Positions 1 to 8,638 are shown, counted from the stretch's first letter. The stretch is DNA of 64,000 nt from Mycolicibacterium lacusdiani (GCF_021916785.1 NZ_JAKCFC010000003.1:62001-126000), one strand, 5' to 3'. A program made the numbers and translations. Notes: generated by a model from the letters alone, not told the origin.

Positions 1-36
1 GCTCCAACGGTTCCGGCACGGACGTCGTCGGGTGAG

Positions 37-384
37 CTAGCCGTTCAGCAGCTCTTCGACGCGCTTGGCTCCGGTATGCCCAGGCGCGACGCCCTCCACC
101 AGTGCGGTGATCGACGACGAATTGTTTACTCGCAGCGGCAGTATGCGTTGATAGCCGGGTGACTCGTACCACCGCGTCGCGGCGTCGGCGTCGGGGAACC
201 GGATCATCACCAGCGTTCCGTCCCACTCGCCCTCCACGGCGGTCATGCGGCCACCGTGGACGATGAACTCGCCCCCGAAAGGCGTGAGCGTGGCGTCGAT
301 CTCCCGCATGTAGCGGATGATTTCCTCGTTGAAGTCGACGTCGCGCAGGTAGGCCACCGCGTAGGCGGGCACGGAATTGGTCAT
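37..384 (-). CDS. DUF1330 family small protein
   Basis: The product is a 115-residue single-domain protein resembling the DUF1330 family of dimeric alpha+beta barrel proteins. It has an opening strand AYAVAYLRDVD, a central FGGEF turn and the RFPDADAATRWYESPGY segment characteristic of that family. No catalytic role is established for the family. I use the ATG at 384; the frame stays open to 486, but that extension overlaps the 3' end of the upstream dehydratase gene. It lies 55 bp downstream of the htdY-like gene on the same strand, so co-transcription is plausible. I am confident it is a gene; its function is unknown. Confidence 0.8.
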   Translation of the reverse strand: MTNSVPAYAVAYLRDVDFNEEIIRYMREIDATLTPFGGEFIVHGGRMTAVEGEWDGTLVMIRFPDADAATRWYESPGYQRILPLRVNNSSSITALVEGVAPGHTGAKRVEELLNG

Positions 385-439
385 GACTCCATGGTCGCCC
401 GCGCGGCGTCCGAAATCGATTACCCGGGAGGTAATCGCG

Positions 440-1309
440 TCAGTCCACATACTCCGCGGTGCCGTCGTCGAGTACCAGGCGAGCATTGGAGCCGTCGGGC
501 TCGGCGGCTTCGGTGCGGTACACGGCGTGACCGGGTTCGGTGCGCCACACCGACGTCGTCAGGGTCTCGCCCGGGAACACCGGCGAGGTGAATCGCGCGC
601 CGACGGCCCGGATCCTGGTCGCGTCGCCGCCGCCCAGTTCGGCGACCAGCACGCGGCCCGCGACACCGTAGGTGCACAGGCCGTGCAGGATCGGCTTCGG
701 GAAGCCCGCGAGGTTCTGCGCGAACCAAGGGTCGCTGTGCAGCGGGTTGCGGTCACCTGAGAGCCGGTAGATCAGCGGCTGGTCCTCGGTGGTGGGCAGC
801 GGCACCTTCGCGTCGGGCTCGCGGTCGGGGAACACGGGGGCGGCGGGCCGGTCGCCCGGCTGCCCGCCGAAGCCGCCCTCGCCGCGGATCACGGCAGTGG
901 ACCACGACTCGGCGACGACCTCGCCGGTCTCGGGGTCGGTGCCGGTGCCCTTCAGGACGAGGATCGCGTTCTTGCCGTCACCCTTGTCCTGGATGTCGGC
1001 GACCTCGGAGGTGACGTCGAGCGCCCCGGCGGGTGGCAGCGGCGCGTGCAGGCGGATCCGCTGGCTGCCGTGCAGCAGCATCGCCCAGTTGAAGGAGCCC
1101 ACGTGCGCGGCGGCACCCCATGCCGGACAGGCGATCACGGCATAGGTGGGCAGGACCTGCTGCTCGATGTCGTGACTGTTCTCGGTCGTGAACGCCAGAT
1201 CGTTGGTGCCTGCCCCGACGCCAAGCGCGTACAGGAGCGTTTCGCGGTCGGTCCACGAGAAGCGCTGCGGATCGGTCTTGGCTCCGATGGCGTCCGGATT
1301 GATCGGCAT
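440..1309 (-). CDS. htdY: MaoC-type (3R)-hydroxyacyl-CoA dehydratase, double hotdog (HtdY-like)
   Basis: This 289-residue protein has the size of the double-hotdog MaoC dehydratases that hydrate trans-2-enoyl-CoA to (R)-3-hydroxyacyl-CoA. The hydratase-2 motif is in the C-terminal hotdog: SGDRNPLH with D186, N188 and H191, followed by FPKPILHGL. The N-terminal hotdog lacks this motif, as usual for the family. The ATG at 1309 gives the expected length. It is divergent from the acrA1-like reductase with about 100 bp between them, matching the M. tuberculosis Rv3389c/acrA1 neighbourhood as I recall it. Both act on acyl-CoA type substrates. The exact chain-length preference cannot be read from the sequence. 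Confidence 0.9.
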   Translation of the reverse strand: MPINPDAIGAKTDPQRFSWTDRETLLYALGVGAGTNDLAFTTENSHDIEQQVLPTYAVIACPAWGAAAHVGSFNWAMLLHGSQRIRLHAPLPPAGALDVTSEVADIQDKGDGKNAILVLKGTGTDPETGEVVAESWSTAVIRGEGGFGGQPGDRPAAPVFPDREPDAKVPLPTTEDQPLIYRLSGDRNPLHSDPWFAQNLAGFPKPILHGLCTYGVAGRVLVAELGGGDATRIRAVGARFTSPVFPGETLTTSVWRTEPGHAVYRTEAAEPDGSNARLVLDDGTAEYVD

Positions 1310-1409
1310 GAGATGTCTCCCTGTGGGCGAAGGCGTTCAGACGGGCTCGTGACGGACAGTAGCCGACGGGCACGAGAGGGCATTGACGTTCCGGGCGCCG
1401 AGGACGACC

Positions 1410-3440
1410 ATGAGCCGGATGCGCTATGTCGTTACCGGCGGTACCGGGTTCATTGGTCGCCGTGTCGTGTCCAAGATCTTGTCCTCCGCGAGCCCCTCGG
1501 GTGACGCCCCACAGGTGTGGGTGCTGGTGCGACGCGAGTCGCTCGGGCGCTTCGAGCAGCTCGCCGAGCAGTGGGGCGACGGCGCGAAACCGCTGGTGGG
1601 CGACCTGACCACGCCGGGCCTCGGGCTCAGCGACCAGACGCTGGCCGACGTCGGGCGGGTCGACCACGTCGTGCACTGCGCGGCGATCTACGACGTCACC
1701 GCCGACGACGCCCAGCAGCGGGCCACCAACGTCGACGGCACCCGCGCGGTCGCAGACCTCGCGTCACGCCTGGACGCAACCCTGCACCACGTCTCCTCCA
1801 TCGCGGTCGCGGGTGACTTCCGCGGCGAGTACACCGAGGAGGACTTCGACGTCTCGCAGAACCTGCCCACCGCCTACCACCAGACGAAGTTCGAGGCGGA
1901 ACTGCTGGTGCGCTCGACGCCCGGATTGCGGTACCGCGTGTACCGCCCCGGCGTCGTCGTCGGGGACTCCCGCACCGGCGAGATGGACAAGGTCGACGGC
2001 CCCTACTACTTCTTCGGTGTGCTGGCGCGGCTGGCGAAGTTACCGTCGTTGACGCCGGTGCTGCTGCCCGACGTCGGCCGCACCAACATCGTGCCCGTCG
2101 ACTTCGTCGTCGACGCATTGGTCGCGCTGATGCACGCCGAGGGCCGCGACGGGCAGACGTTCCACCTCACCGCCCGCACGACGACCGGACTCCGTGGCAT
2201 CTACCGCGGCATCGCCAAGGAGGCCGGGCTCCCCCCGCTGCGGGGAGCATTGCCGCGCGCCACCGCCGCCCCATTCATGAACGCGTCCGGCGCAGCGAAG
2301 GTGCTGCGCAACATGGCCGCAACGCAGCTGGGCGTCCCCGGCGAGGTGCTCGACGTCGTCGAACTCGCACCGACTTTCGCCTCCGAGCACACATCGGAGG
2401 CGTTGCAGGACAGCGGAATCACGGCCCCCGAATTCGCCGACTATGCACCCCGCCTCTGGCGGTACTGGGCCGAGCACCTGGACCCCGACCGGGCCCGCCG
2501 CGACCATCCCGCCGGCCCGCTGGTCGGCAGGCACGTAATCATCACCGGCGCCTCGAGCGGCATCGGTCGCGCCTCGGCCATCGCCGTCGCAGAGCGCGGA
2601 GCCACCGTGTTCGCCCTGGCGCGCAGCGCCGACGCACTCGACGACCTGGTGGCCGAGATCCGCGAGAAGGGCGGTCGCGCCTACGCATTCACCTGTGATG
2701 TCACCGATTCGTCATCGGTCGATCACACCGTCAAGGACATCCTGGGCCGCTTCGGTCACGTCGACTACCTGGTGAACAACGCCGGTCGGTCCATCCGCAG
2801 ATCGGTGAGCGCGTCCACCGACCGACTGCACGACTACGAGCGCGTCATGGCGGTGAACTACTTCGGCGCCGTGCGAATGGTGCTGGCACTGTTGCCGCAC
2901 TGGCGGGAGCGCCGGTTCGGCCACGTGGTCAACGTCTCGAGTGCGGGCGTGCAGGCCAACAGCCCGAAGTACAGCGCCTACGTTCCGACCAAGGCCGCGC
3001 TCGACGCGTTCGCCGACGTCGTGGGCACCGAAACGCTCTCGGACCACGTGACTTTCACCAACATCCATATGCCGCTGGTGAAGACGCCGATGATCGCCCC
3101 GTCGCGCCAACTCAATCCGATGCCGGCCATCACCGCCGAACACGCCGCGGCAATGGTGGTGCGCGGACTCGTCGACAAGCCTGCACGGATCGACACCCCG
3201 GTCGGGACGCTGGCCGATCTCGGAACCTACGTCGTCCCGAAGTTGTCCCGCCGCATACTGCACCAGCTCTACCTCGGGTATCCGGACTCCCCCGCGGCCC
3301 GTGGGGAGAGCCCCGCGGCGCAGGTGGTGCGACGGTCGAGGCGGCCCGCCCGGCCCACCGTTCCCCAGGTGCGCCTGCCCGGTGCGATCAGGCGGCCCGT
3401 CACGCGGGCGGTGCGACTGGTCCCCGGCGTGCACTGGTGA
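1410..3440 (+). CDS. acrA1: Two-domain fatty acyl reductase/SDR fusion (AcrA1-like)
   Basis: This 676-residue fusion carries two Rossmann enzymes. The N-terminal half is an extended SDR/NAD-epimerase-type acyl reductase with GGTGFIG at residues 10-16 and a YxxxK pair at Y156/K160. The C-terminal half is a classical SDR with TGASSGIG at 379-386, an NNAG motif and active-site Y524/K528. This is the architecture of mycobacterial AcrA1, proposed to reduce acyl-CoA to aldehyde or alcohol. I choose the ATG at 1410 because GAGGA lies 5 nt upstream; a TTG at 1383 opens the same frame. The C-terminus is basic and proline-rich. The nucleoside hydrolase gene starts 25 bp downstream. The precise substrate is unknown. 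Confidence 0.87.
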   Translation: MSRMRYVVTGGTGFIGRRVVSKILSSASPSGDAPQVWVLVRRESLGRFEQLAEQWGDGAKPLVGDLTTPGLGLSDQTLADVGRVDHVVHCAAIYDVTADDAQQRATNVDGTRAVADLASRLDATLHHVSSIAVAGDFRGEYTEEDFDVSQNLPTAYHQTKFEAELLVRSTPGLRYRVYRPGVVVGDSRTGEMDKVDGPYYFFGVLARLAKLPSLTPVLLPDVGRTNIVPVDFVVDALVALMHAEGRDGQTFHLTARTTTGLRGIYRGIAKEAGLPPLRGALPRATAAPFMNASGAAKVLRNMAATQLGVPGEVLDVVELAPTFASEHTSEALQDSGITAPEFADYAPRLWRYWAEHLDPDRARRDHPAGPLVGRHVIITGASSGIGRASAIAVAERGATVFALARSADALDDLVAEIREKGGRAYAFTCDVTDSSSVDHTVKDILGRFGHVDYLVNNAGRSIRRSVSASTDRLHDYERVMAVNYFGAVRMVLALLPHWRERRFGHVVNVSSAGVQANSPKYSAYVPTKAALDAFADVVGTETLSDHVTFTNIHMPLVKTPMIAPSRQLNPMPAITAEHAAAMVVRGLVDKPARIDTPVGTLADLGTYVVPKLSRRILHQLYLGYPDSPAARGESPAAQVVRRSRRPARPTVPQVRLPGAIRRPVTRAVRLVPGVHW

Positions 3441-3465
3441 CTCCGTCGCCCCTATCGTTGGCGGC

Positions 3466-4518
3466 GTGACGGAGGCCGAGGCTGTACCCGTGTTCGCCGA
3501 CGTGGACACCGGCGTCGACGACGCCATGGCGCTCGCCTATCTGTTCGCGAGTGCCGACGCCGACGTGGTGGGCATCGCCTCCACGGCGGGCAACGTGCCC
3601 GTCGATCAGGTGTGCACCAACAACTTCGGGCTGCTCGAACTGTGCGGTCGCACGGGTATACCCGTGTCCAGGGGGGCCGACGGGCCGCTGTCCATCCCGT
3701 TGCGCACCGCCGAGGACACCCACGGTCCGGAGGGGCTCGGGTATGCCCGGTTGCCTCCTGCCGACGGACGATTGACCGACTACGACGCGGCGCAGGCGTG
3801 GGTGCGCGCGGCGCGTGAGCATCCCGGGGAACTCGTCGGCCTCGCCGTGGGCCCGCTGACGAACCTCGCGCTGGCGATGCGCATCGAGCCCGCTCTGCCG
3901 CGGCTGCTGCGGCGTCTGGTGATCATGGGCGGCGCCTTCGGCTACCGCGGAAATACCACGCCGGTGTCGGAGTGGAACGTCAACGTGGACCCCGAGGCAG
4001 CGTCGGAGGTCTTCAACGTGTGGGGCGCGGCGTGGGGTCTGGAGAAGCCCTCGCACCTGCCGATCGTGTTGGGCCTCAACCTCACCGAGCACGCCGCGAT
4101 GACACCGTCGACACTCGGGCGCCTCGCGGCCGCAGCCGGGTCGTCGACCACGCCGATGAGCGTGCTCGACGACCGCGGCACGCGATCGGCCGCCGCCAAT
4201 CCCCTGATCCGCGTCCTCGAGGATGCGATGCGGTTCTACTTCGAGTTCCACTTCGATCAGGGCGAGGGATACCTCGCACACCTGCACGATCCACTGGCCG
4301 CCGCGGTGGCGCTCGATCCCGACCTGGTGCGCTACCGGCAGGCGACGGTCGACGTCGAGCTGACCGGCACGCTGACCCGCGGTATGACGGTGGCCGATTG
4401 GTCCGGCGCGTGGGGGCGTTACCCCAACGCGCACATCGGCGTCGAGGTCGATCCCGAGGCGTTCTTCGACCGCTTCATCGCCCGGGTGGGGCCGTTCGCG
4501 GCGCGCCTCGTCTCCTAG
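3466..4518 (+). CDS. iunH: Inosine-uridine preferring nucleoside hydrolase
   Basis: The protein belongs to the Ca2+-dependent nucleoside N-ribohydrolases, which split purine or pyrimidine ribosides to base and ribose. The diagnostic N-terminal calcium/ribose-binding DxDxxxDD motif is D12, D14, D18, D19, and the MGGAF loop follows near the middle. The GTG at 3466 gives 350 residues, close to family length; a GTG at 3490 would begin just before the metal motif and is less likely. It follows acrA1 by 25 bp. Its stop codon overlaps that of the convergent ohr gene within CTAG at 4515-4518, so the two genes share their last bases. Confidence 0.9.
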   Translation: MTEAEAVPVFADVDTGVDDAMALAYLFASADADVVGIASTAGNVPVDQVCTNNFGLLELCGRTGIPVSRGADGPLSIPLRTAEDTHGPEGLGYARLPPADGRLTDYDAAQAWVRAAREHPGELVGLAVGPLTNLALAMRIEPALPRLLRRLVIMGGAFGYRGNTTPVSEWNVNVDPEAASEVFNVWGAAWGLEKPSHLPIVLGLNLTEHAAMTPSTLGRLAAAAGSSTTPMSVLDDRGTRSAAANPLIRVLEDAMRFYFEFHFDQGEGYLAHLHDPLAAAVALDPDLVRYRQATVDVELTGTLTRGMTVADWSGAWGRYPNAHIGVEVDPEAFFDRFIARVGPFAARLVS

Positions 4519-4937
4519 TCGTCGCCGACGGTGAGCGTCACCTCGATGTTGCCGCGGGTGGCGTTCGAGTAGGGGCACACCTGGTGCGCCTTCTCGGCCA
4601 GCGCCTGCGCCGCGTCGTGATCGAGGTTGGGCAGGGTGATCTCCAGCTCGACGGCAAGGCCAAAACCGCCGCCATTGATCTGGCCGAGCGAAACCCGTGC
4701 TCCCACTGCGGAATCGGAGACGTCGGCCTTCTCCTGGCGGGCGACCAGTCGCAGCGCCGAGTGGAAGCAGGCGGCGTAGCCGACGGCGAACAGCTGCTCG
4801 GGGTTGGTGCCGTTGCCGCTGCCACCGAGTTCGGTGGGCGTAGCCAGGTCGAGATCGAGGCGTCCGTCGGAGGTGCGGCCGTGGCCGTCCCTGCCCTCGC
4901 CGGTGGCCAGTGCCTCTGCGGTGTAGAGAGTCTTCAC
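4515..4937 (-). CDS. ohr: Organic hydroperoxide resistance protein, OsmC/Ohr family
   Basis: This 140-residue cytosolic peroxidase reduces organic hydroperoxides with a pair of active-site cysteines. Both are present: C57 in AACFHSAL and C121 in VCPYSNAT, spaced as in Ohr proteins. Length matches the family. It starts with GTG at 4937, overlapping the ohrR stop in a GTGA, which implies translational coupling to the regulator. This is the common ohrR-ohr arrangement, with the repressor controlling both genes from the operator upstream of ohrR. Reducing power normally comes from dihydrolipoyl proteins, which are not encoded here. The end overlaps the convergent iunH stop. Confidence 0.95.
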   Translation of the reverse strand: MKTLYTAEALATGEGRDGHGRTSDGRLDLDLATPTELGGSGNGTNPEQLFAVGYAACFHSALRLVARQEKADVSDSAVGARVSLGQINGGGFGLAVELEITLPNLDHDAAQALAEKAHQVCPYSNATRGNIEVTLTVGDD

Positions 4938-5380
4938 GAGTCTTTCCTTCCTTCGGATGCGCTGAGCGCATCGGTGAGTCGACGGACCGCGTCGCGCAAG
5001 TCCTCGGCGTCTCGAGCGGTCATGCCGGTCGCGGAGAACAGCTGCTCCGGAATGCACTCGGCCCGGCCTGAGAGCCGACGGCCCTCGGGGGTGAGGGTGA
5101 CCTCGACGACGCGCTCGTCCTCGCGTGACCGCTGCCTGCTGATGAGACCGCCGGCCTCCAGGCGCTTCAACAACGGGGACAGCGTGCCCGAGTCGAGGTG
5201 CAGCCGGTCACCGAGATGCCGGACGGTGACCTGCTCCTCCTCCCACAGCACCAGCATCACGAGGTACTGCGGGTAGGTGAGGTTCAGTTCGGCCAGGATC
5301 GGCCGGTAGGCGGCGGTCATCGCGCGCGATGCCGAGTACAGCGCGAAGCACAACTGATCATCGATTCCGACCACCGCCAT
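4934..5380 (-). CDS. ohrR: MarR-family organic peroxide sensor/repressor OhrR
   Basis: This 148-residue winged-helix MarR protein has the OhrR hallmark: a reactive cysteine near the N-terminus, C11 in DDQLCFALYSASR, which is oxidised by organic peroxides to release DNA. The HTH/wing region is TVRHLGDRLHLDSGTLSP followed by RSREDERVV. I place the start at the ATG at 5380, because the longer open frame would translate through the operator. It overlaps ohr by 4 nt. A perfect palindrome at 5397-5411, typical of OhrR sites, lies just upstream and indicates autorepression of the ohrR-ohr unit. Confidence 0.94.
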   Translation of the reverse strand: MAVVGIDDQLCFALYSASRAMTAAYRPILAELNLTYPQYLVMLVLWEEEQVTVRHLGDRLHLDSGTLSPLLKRLEAGGLISRQRSREDERVVEVTLTPEGRRLSGRAECIPEQLFSATGMTARDAEDLRDAVRRLTDALSASEGRKDS

Positions 5381-5396
5381 GCCAGAGACAGTAGTC

Positions 5397-5411
5397 CACA
5401 ATTCAATTGTG
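5397..5411. promoter_or_regulatory. OhrR operator
   Basis: CACAATT-C-AATTGTG is a perfect inverted repeat 16 bp upstream of the ohrR start. It closely resembles the TACAATT-N-AATTGTA boxes described for OhrR. A second, partly overlapping dyad ATTGT-GT-ACAAT spans 5406-5417 and may extend the site. The surrounding bases are AT-rich compared with the rest of the window. Confidence 0.85.
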
Positions 5412-5433
5412 TACAATCAATGTGTCGTCGATC

Positions 5434-7134
5434 TCATTCGTAGACCCCTTCGAGGTACCACCTCCGCTGCCGGTAGCACAGCAGCATCGCGCATCCCGGA
5501 CCTGCCTCCGACGGCGCCTCGAGCAGCACCTGCATGCGCGCGGTCCGCCCGGGACCCACCTGCCGGGTCGAGGAATGCCCGCCGTCCCACCATCTTTCGT
5601 CGACCGGCCACGGCCCTGCCCACCAGCTCACCGTGCCCACCCGCGCGCCGCGATCGACCCCTGCCGTGGGAAGCAATGCAGCCACCAGCGGGGTGGGCGA
5701 CTCCGCCACCCGAAGACGCGCCGGATCCGTGGAGAGCATCCCGCGACTGGTCACCCGCACCGGCGTGCCGTCGACGTCGAGCACCTCCACCGGATCGTCG
5801 AGCAGCACCGTCGGCGACGGATCCGGCAGCTGCCCCGGCCACGGCTGCGTAGGATCGGCCCGCGGCACCGGTTCGTCGCCCAGCGGGGTGAAGGAGATGC
5901 GTTCGGCCGGTCCGCGCCCACCACTGAGCACCGGCACCCGCACCGCTTCCGGCCCCAGCAGACCCTGCACCCGCACCAGTGCCCGGCGAGCCCGCAGCCT
6001 GTCCTCGTCCCCGGAGGATCCCCACAGCGGCAGCTGCAACGCCGAGGACGACACCACCTCCACCGGGTGCAGACGCAGCATGGTGATGGGCGCGGTCGGC
6101 CGGTCTTGCATGCGCCGGTTCAGCCAGCCGTCCAGCTGCCAGCGCACGCGGTCGGCCGTGGCGTCCTCGGTGAGCGGTTCCGCGCACCGCCAGACCCGTT
6201 GCAGTTCTTCGCCGTTCTCGGTGACGGCGTGAATGGCCAGCCGGGTGCAGCCGATGCCCGCCGCCTCCAGGCTGCGGTGCAGTTCAGCGGCCAGCGACCG
6301 GCCGGCGAACGCCGCCGCGTCGACCCGCTCCACCGGTGGATCGCACGTGCGCACGGCGTCGAGGTCCAGCGGCGGCTCCCTGCCCGACGGCCCACGCGAG
6401 GACTCGCCGCGGGCGAACCGGTGTGCGGCCACGGCGTCCGCACCGAAGCGGGACGCCACGTCGGTGCGGGACAACTCGGCGAACTGACCGACCGTTCGAA
6501 TGCCCATGCGCCACAACAGGTCCGCCAACTCGTCGCGGTGAGGATCGGCCAGGCTCGGCTCGGCGGCCAACTGGCGGATGGACAGCGGCGCCAGGAACCG
6601 GGCGTCCTCCCCCGGTTCGACGATCCGGCCCGCCCGCGCCGCGAACACCGCGGTGGCCAGCTGATTGGCGACACCGACCTGACACTCCGCCCCGGCAGCC
6701 GCCACGGCGTCGACGAGCCGCTCGGCCGCGCCCTGCTCCGAACCGAAGTAGCGGGCCGCCCCGCGGACCGACAGCACCAACAGCCCCGGCCTCAACACCT
6801 CGGCGCGGGGCACCACCTCGTCCACCGCCGCCGTCACGCCCTCGAAGTGCCGCGCGTCGCGCGCCGGGTCGGCGGCCGCGACGTGCAACTGCGGACACCG
6901 CGCCTGCGCCTCCCGTCGCCGCAACCCGCGGCGCACCCCGGCCGCGCGCGCCGCGGCCGAGCAGGCCACCACGCGGTTGGCCAGCGTCACGGCCACCGGC
7001 TCGGTCGGCGGCAGACCCGCCGCCGCAGCAGCCGCCACGGCAGGCCAGTCCATGCACCAGATCGCCAGCACCCGGGTGGTCCTGACGGTGGCCGACCGGG
7101 TGGTGGCCGACCGGGTGGTGGCCGAGCCCGTCAC
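5434..7134 (-). CDS. imuB: ImuB, inactive Y-family polymerase of the SOS mutasome
   Basis: This is the mycobacterial ImuB, a Y-family (DinB-like) protein that recruits the error-prone DnaE2 polymerase. The LAIWCMDWPAVAA segment sits where true polymerases have the metal-binding DxDxFF motif, so catalysis is not expected. A beta-clamp motif QLPLWG is at residues 367-372, as in M. tuberculosis ImuB, and the C-terminus ends in the conserved WYLEGVYE. The GTG at 7134 is one base beyond the imuA' stop and gives 566 residues. A GTG at 7071 would start directly at VLAIWCMDW (545 residues) and skip a tandem-repeat-encoded SATTR extension; either could be right. Probably co-transcribed with imuA' from the LexA-controlled promoter. 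Confidence 0.93.
   Translation of the reverse strand: MTGSATTRSATTRSATVRTTRVLAIWCMDWPAVAAAAAAGLPPTEPVAVTLANRVVACSAAARAAGVRRGLRRREAQARCPQLHVAAADPARDARHFEGVTAAVDEVVPRAEVLRPGLLVLSVRGAARYFGSEQGAAERLVDAVAAAGAECQVGVANQLATAVFAARAGRIVEPGEDARFLAPLSIRQLAAEPSLADPHRDELADLLWRMGIRTVGQFAELSRTDVASRFGADAVAAHRFARGESSRGPSGREPPLDLDAVRTCDPPVERVDAAAFAGRSLAAELHRSLEAAGIGCTRLAIHAVTENGEELQRVWRCAEPLTEDATADRVRWQLDGWLNRRMQDRPTAPITMLRLHPVEVVSSSALQLPLWGSSGDEDRLRARRALVRVQGLLGPEAVRVPVLSGGRGPAERISFTPLGDEPVPRADPTQPWPGQLPDPSPTVLLDDPVEVLDVDGTPVRVTSRGMLSTDPARLRVAESPTPLVAALLPTAGVDRGARVGTVSWWAGPWPVDERWWDGGHSSTRQVGPGRTARMQVLLEAPSEAGPGCAMLLCYRQRRWYLEGVYE
7087..7126. repeat. 15-bp tandem repeat at the imuB 5' end
   Basis: Two perfect copies and one partial copy of GGTGGCCGACCGGGT lie between the imuA' stop and the conserved imuB start region. 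In the imuB frame each unit encodes SATTR. The repeat is in phase, so copy-number change would lengthen or shorten the predicted N-terminal extension without a frameshift. Confidence 0.8.
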
Positions 7135-7135
7135 G

Positions 7136-7843
7136 TCACCCGCCCACGGCGCGAAGCGGATCACTCGCCCGGCCGCGGCCACGCATGGCCAGCCGCACGC
7201 GGCTGATCCGGCCGCATCCCGGTATCGGCGCCCCCACCCCCGCACCCGTCACGTCGAAGCCGCAGACCCTGGCCTCCAGCCGGGCCGACGCACCCGGCCA
7301 GTCACCATTGGAGACCAGCAGGGTGCACTGCTTCTGCCTGGCACGCGCCGTCACCGCCCGCGCCCTGGTCGGCGCGACGGACCGTCCACCCAGGTTCAGC
7401 ACCACCAGATCCAGGCCGTCCATCAGGACGGCGGCGACCTCGACCGGATCGGTGCCCGGATCGGGGATGACCGCAAGCCTGCTCAGGTCGGCGCCCATCT
7501 CCACCGCCGCCAGTAGTCCGACGTCGGGCATGCCGACGATCGCCGCATGCCCGCCTTCCGACGTCACCGCGGCCACCATCGCGAGCAGAAGCGACCGCGC
7601 CCCCGACAGCACCGCCACCGCTCCCTTGGGCAACCCCTTCGGAAGCAGATCCGCCAGCGATTCCGGCACCGGCAGCAAAGTCTCGGAGTCGGGCAGCAGC
7701 GCCTGTCGGGGCGTCGCGGTAGGCTGCGGCGAAGCCGTGCCCGCAGCCCCCTTTCCGGACATCGCTGCCATCTTGCGGCGCAGCTGTTCTACCTGCTCAG
7801 AGCGGTCGGAGCGGTGGTGACGCAGACCCGTAGCACTGGTCAC
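7136..7843 (-). CDS. imuA': ImuA', RecA-like accessory factor of the SOS mutasome
   Basis: This 235-residue protein matches the actinobacterial ImuA' family, a RecA-fold protein that partners with ImuB and DnaE2 in damage-induced mutagenesis. Visible core elements include [20 protein letters not shown], where RecA has its Walker loop, and strand [10 protein letters not shown] canonical Walker A is not evident. The GTG at 7843 is preceded by GGAGGT with 6 nt spacing, a strong ribosome site. A perfect LexA box is 38 nt upstream. imuB follows almost immediately, so the two form an SOS operon. dnaE2 is not in the window. Confidence 0.9.
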   Translation of the reverse strand: MTSATGLRHHRSDRSEQVEQLRRKMAAMSGKGAAGTASPQPTATPRQALLPDSETLLPVPESLADLLPKGLPKGAVAVLSGARSLLLAMVAAVTSEGGHAAIVGMPDVGLLAAVEMGADLSRLAVIPDPGTDPVEVAAVLMDGLDLVVLNLGGRSVAPTRARAVTARARQKQCTLLVSNGDWPGASARLEARVCGFDVTGAGVGAPIPGCGRISRVRLAMRGRGRASDPLRAVGG

Positions 7844-7880
7844 AGAAGCACCTCCCGCAACATCTGAATCAGGCGTTCAA

Positions 7881-7896
7881 TCGAACACTTGTTCGA
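7881..7896. promoter_or_regulatory. LexA (SOS) box upstream of imuA'
   Basis: TCGAAC-ACTT-GTTCGA matches the mycobacterial SOS box TCGAAC-N4-GTTCGA exactly and lies 38 nt before the imuA' GTG. LexA repression of imuA'-imuB is the natural reading. Confidence 0.95.
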
Positions 7897-7990
7897 TACG
7901 TCGAGTAAACACTCACCCTCCGACAACCGTCAAGCGGATGAGGCTCGAGCGAGGGCCGCCCGGGCGTGTCGAACCGGCGGGCGTGGTCGC

Positions 7991-8060
7991 CCCTCTCCCG
8001 GGGCACTCCGCCCGTGCCCGCCGGCCCTTCCCCGGGTCGCTCCGCTCCTGCCCGCCGGCC
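7991..8060. repeat. Two 35-bp copies of a dispersed GC-rich repeat
   Basis: Two adjacent related units each end in a TGCCCGCCGGCCC-type segment. The second contains GGGTCGCTCCGCTCCTGCCC. A near-identical copy sits at 17637-17673, after the MerR gene. These are short mobile-looking or recombinational repeats of unknown function in non-coding DNA. Confidence 0.75.
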
Positions 8061-8283
8061 CCCGACGAGAGCGTCCCGGAATGACCATGCGGCGATTTGC
8101 CTCGTCGGTTAGAGTCAAGATCGCCAGAACCCACTTCGGGATGGGGCTGGTGTACGGGCCATGAACCGCAGGCAGAGGGACTCTCTCGGGTCCTCGAAAC
8201 CGAACCACGGACCGTGCGGGATCGCGCTGCGATCCGCCGAAGATCACGTGTTCGCTACTCGGGGATAGTCAAAGGACAGCATC

Positions 8284-8538
8284 ATGAAGTCGAATCGTCT
8301 GGCTCGTCGCATCGCGGCGGCCGTGGGCGGAACCGCGATCGTTGCCATGGTCGGCTTGACTGCCGCCTGTGGTACCGACGAGGAAGAATCCCCCGAAACC
8401 ACGACCACCACCACCACTGAGACGTCGGCCCCTTCGGTGTCACCCACCGAGAAGTCGATCAACCCCACTGGCGGAAACCTCTTCACACCGTCGATCAAGG
8501 CGCCCCCGGCGCCGACCGCCATTCCTGGCGACAACTGA
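8284..8538 (+). CDS. Small Thr/Pro-rich lipoprotein (Rv3395A-like)
   Basis: The 84-residue product begins MKSNRLARRIAAAVGG and continues with a hydrophobic stretch ending in a lipobox, LTAAC-G, with the modified cysteine near residue 29. The mature part is acidic, then threonine-rich, then proline-rich: an extended linker with no enzymatic domain. It should be exported, acylated and anchored at the outer face of the membrane. The ATG at 8284 has AAAGGA at a good distance. A small membrane protein is at the same place in M. tuberculosis (Rv3395A, from memory). Its function is unknown. Confidence 0.8.
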   Translation: MKSNRLARRIAAAVGGTAIVAMVGLTAACGTDEEESPETTTTTTTETSAPSVSPTEKSINPTGGNLFTPSIKAPPAPTAIPGDN

Positions 8539-8638
8539 CATCGCGCAGCCTCGGGAGCGTTGACCGGCCCACCACCCCGTCACCGGGGCCGGTGGGCCGC
8601 GTCGGCGGCTCCCGAGGTACTGCGGCAGTTCGACTCAC

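Larger units (their letters stand above)
7844..8283. other. 440-bp intergenic region between imuA' and the lipoprotein gene
   Basis: I see no gene in this stretch. It holds the LexA box, the SOS promoter of imuA', a GC-rich block with two tandem-like copies of a dispersed repeat (7991-8060), and then the leader of the small lipoprotein gene. The frames open here do not have codon patterns or motifs of real proteins. Confidence 0.7.

Noticed and set aside
1..36. Possible 3' end of a plus-strand gene (frame closing with TGA at 33-35)
   Set aside because: Only about ten codons are visible; this is too short to support.
1346..1376. CTCGTG-N19-CACGAG in the htdY/acrA1 divergent region as an operator
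   Set aside because: Six-bp arms with a long spacer are expected by chance in this composition, and no regulator is adjacent.
5407..7206. 599-codon open frame antisense to imuB
   Set aside because: It is an antisense shadow of imuB. GC-rich third positions keep the opposite strand open; the product is an Arg/His/Pro-rich string without any domain.
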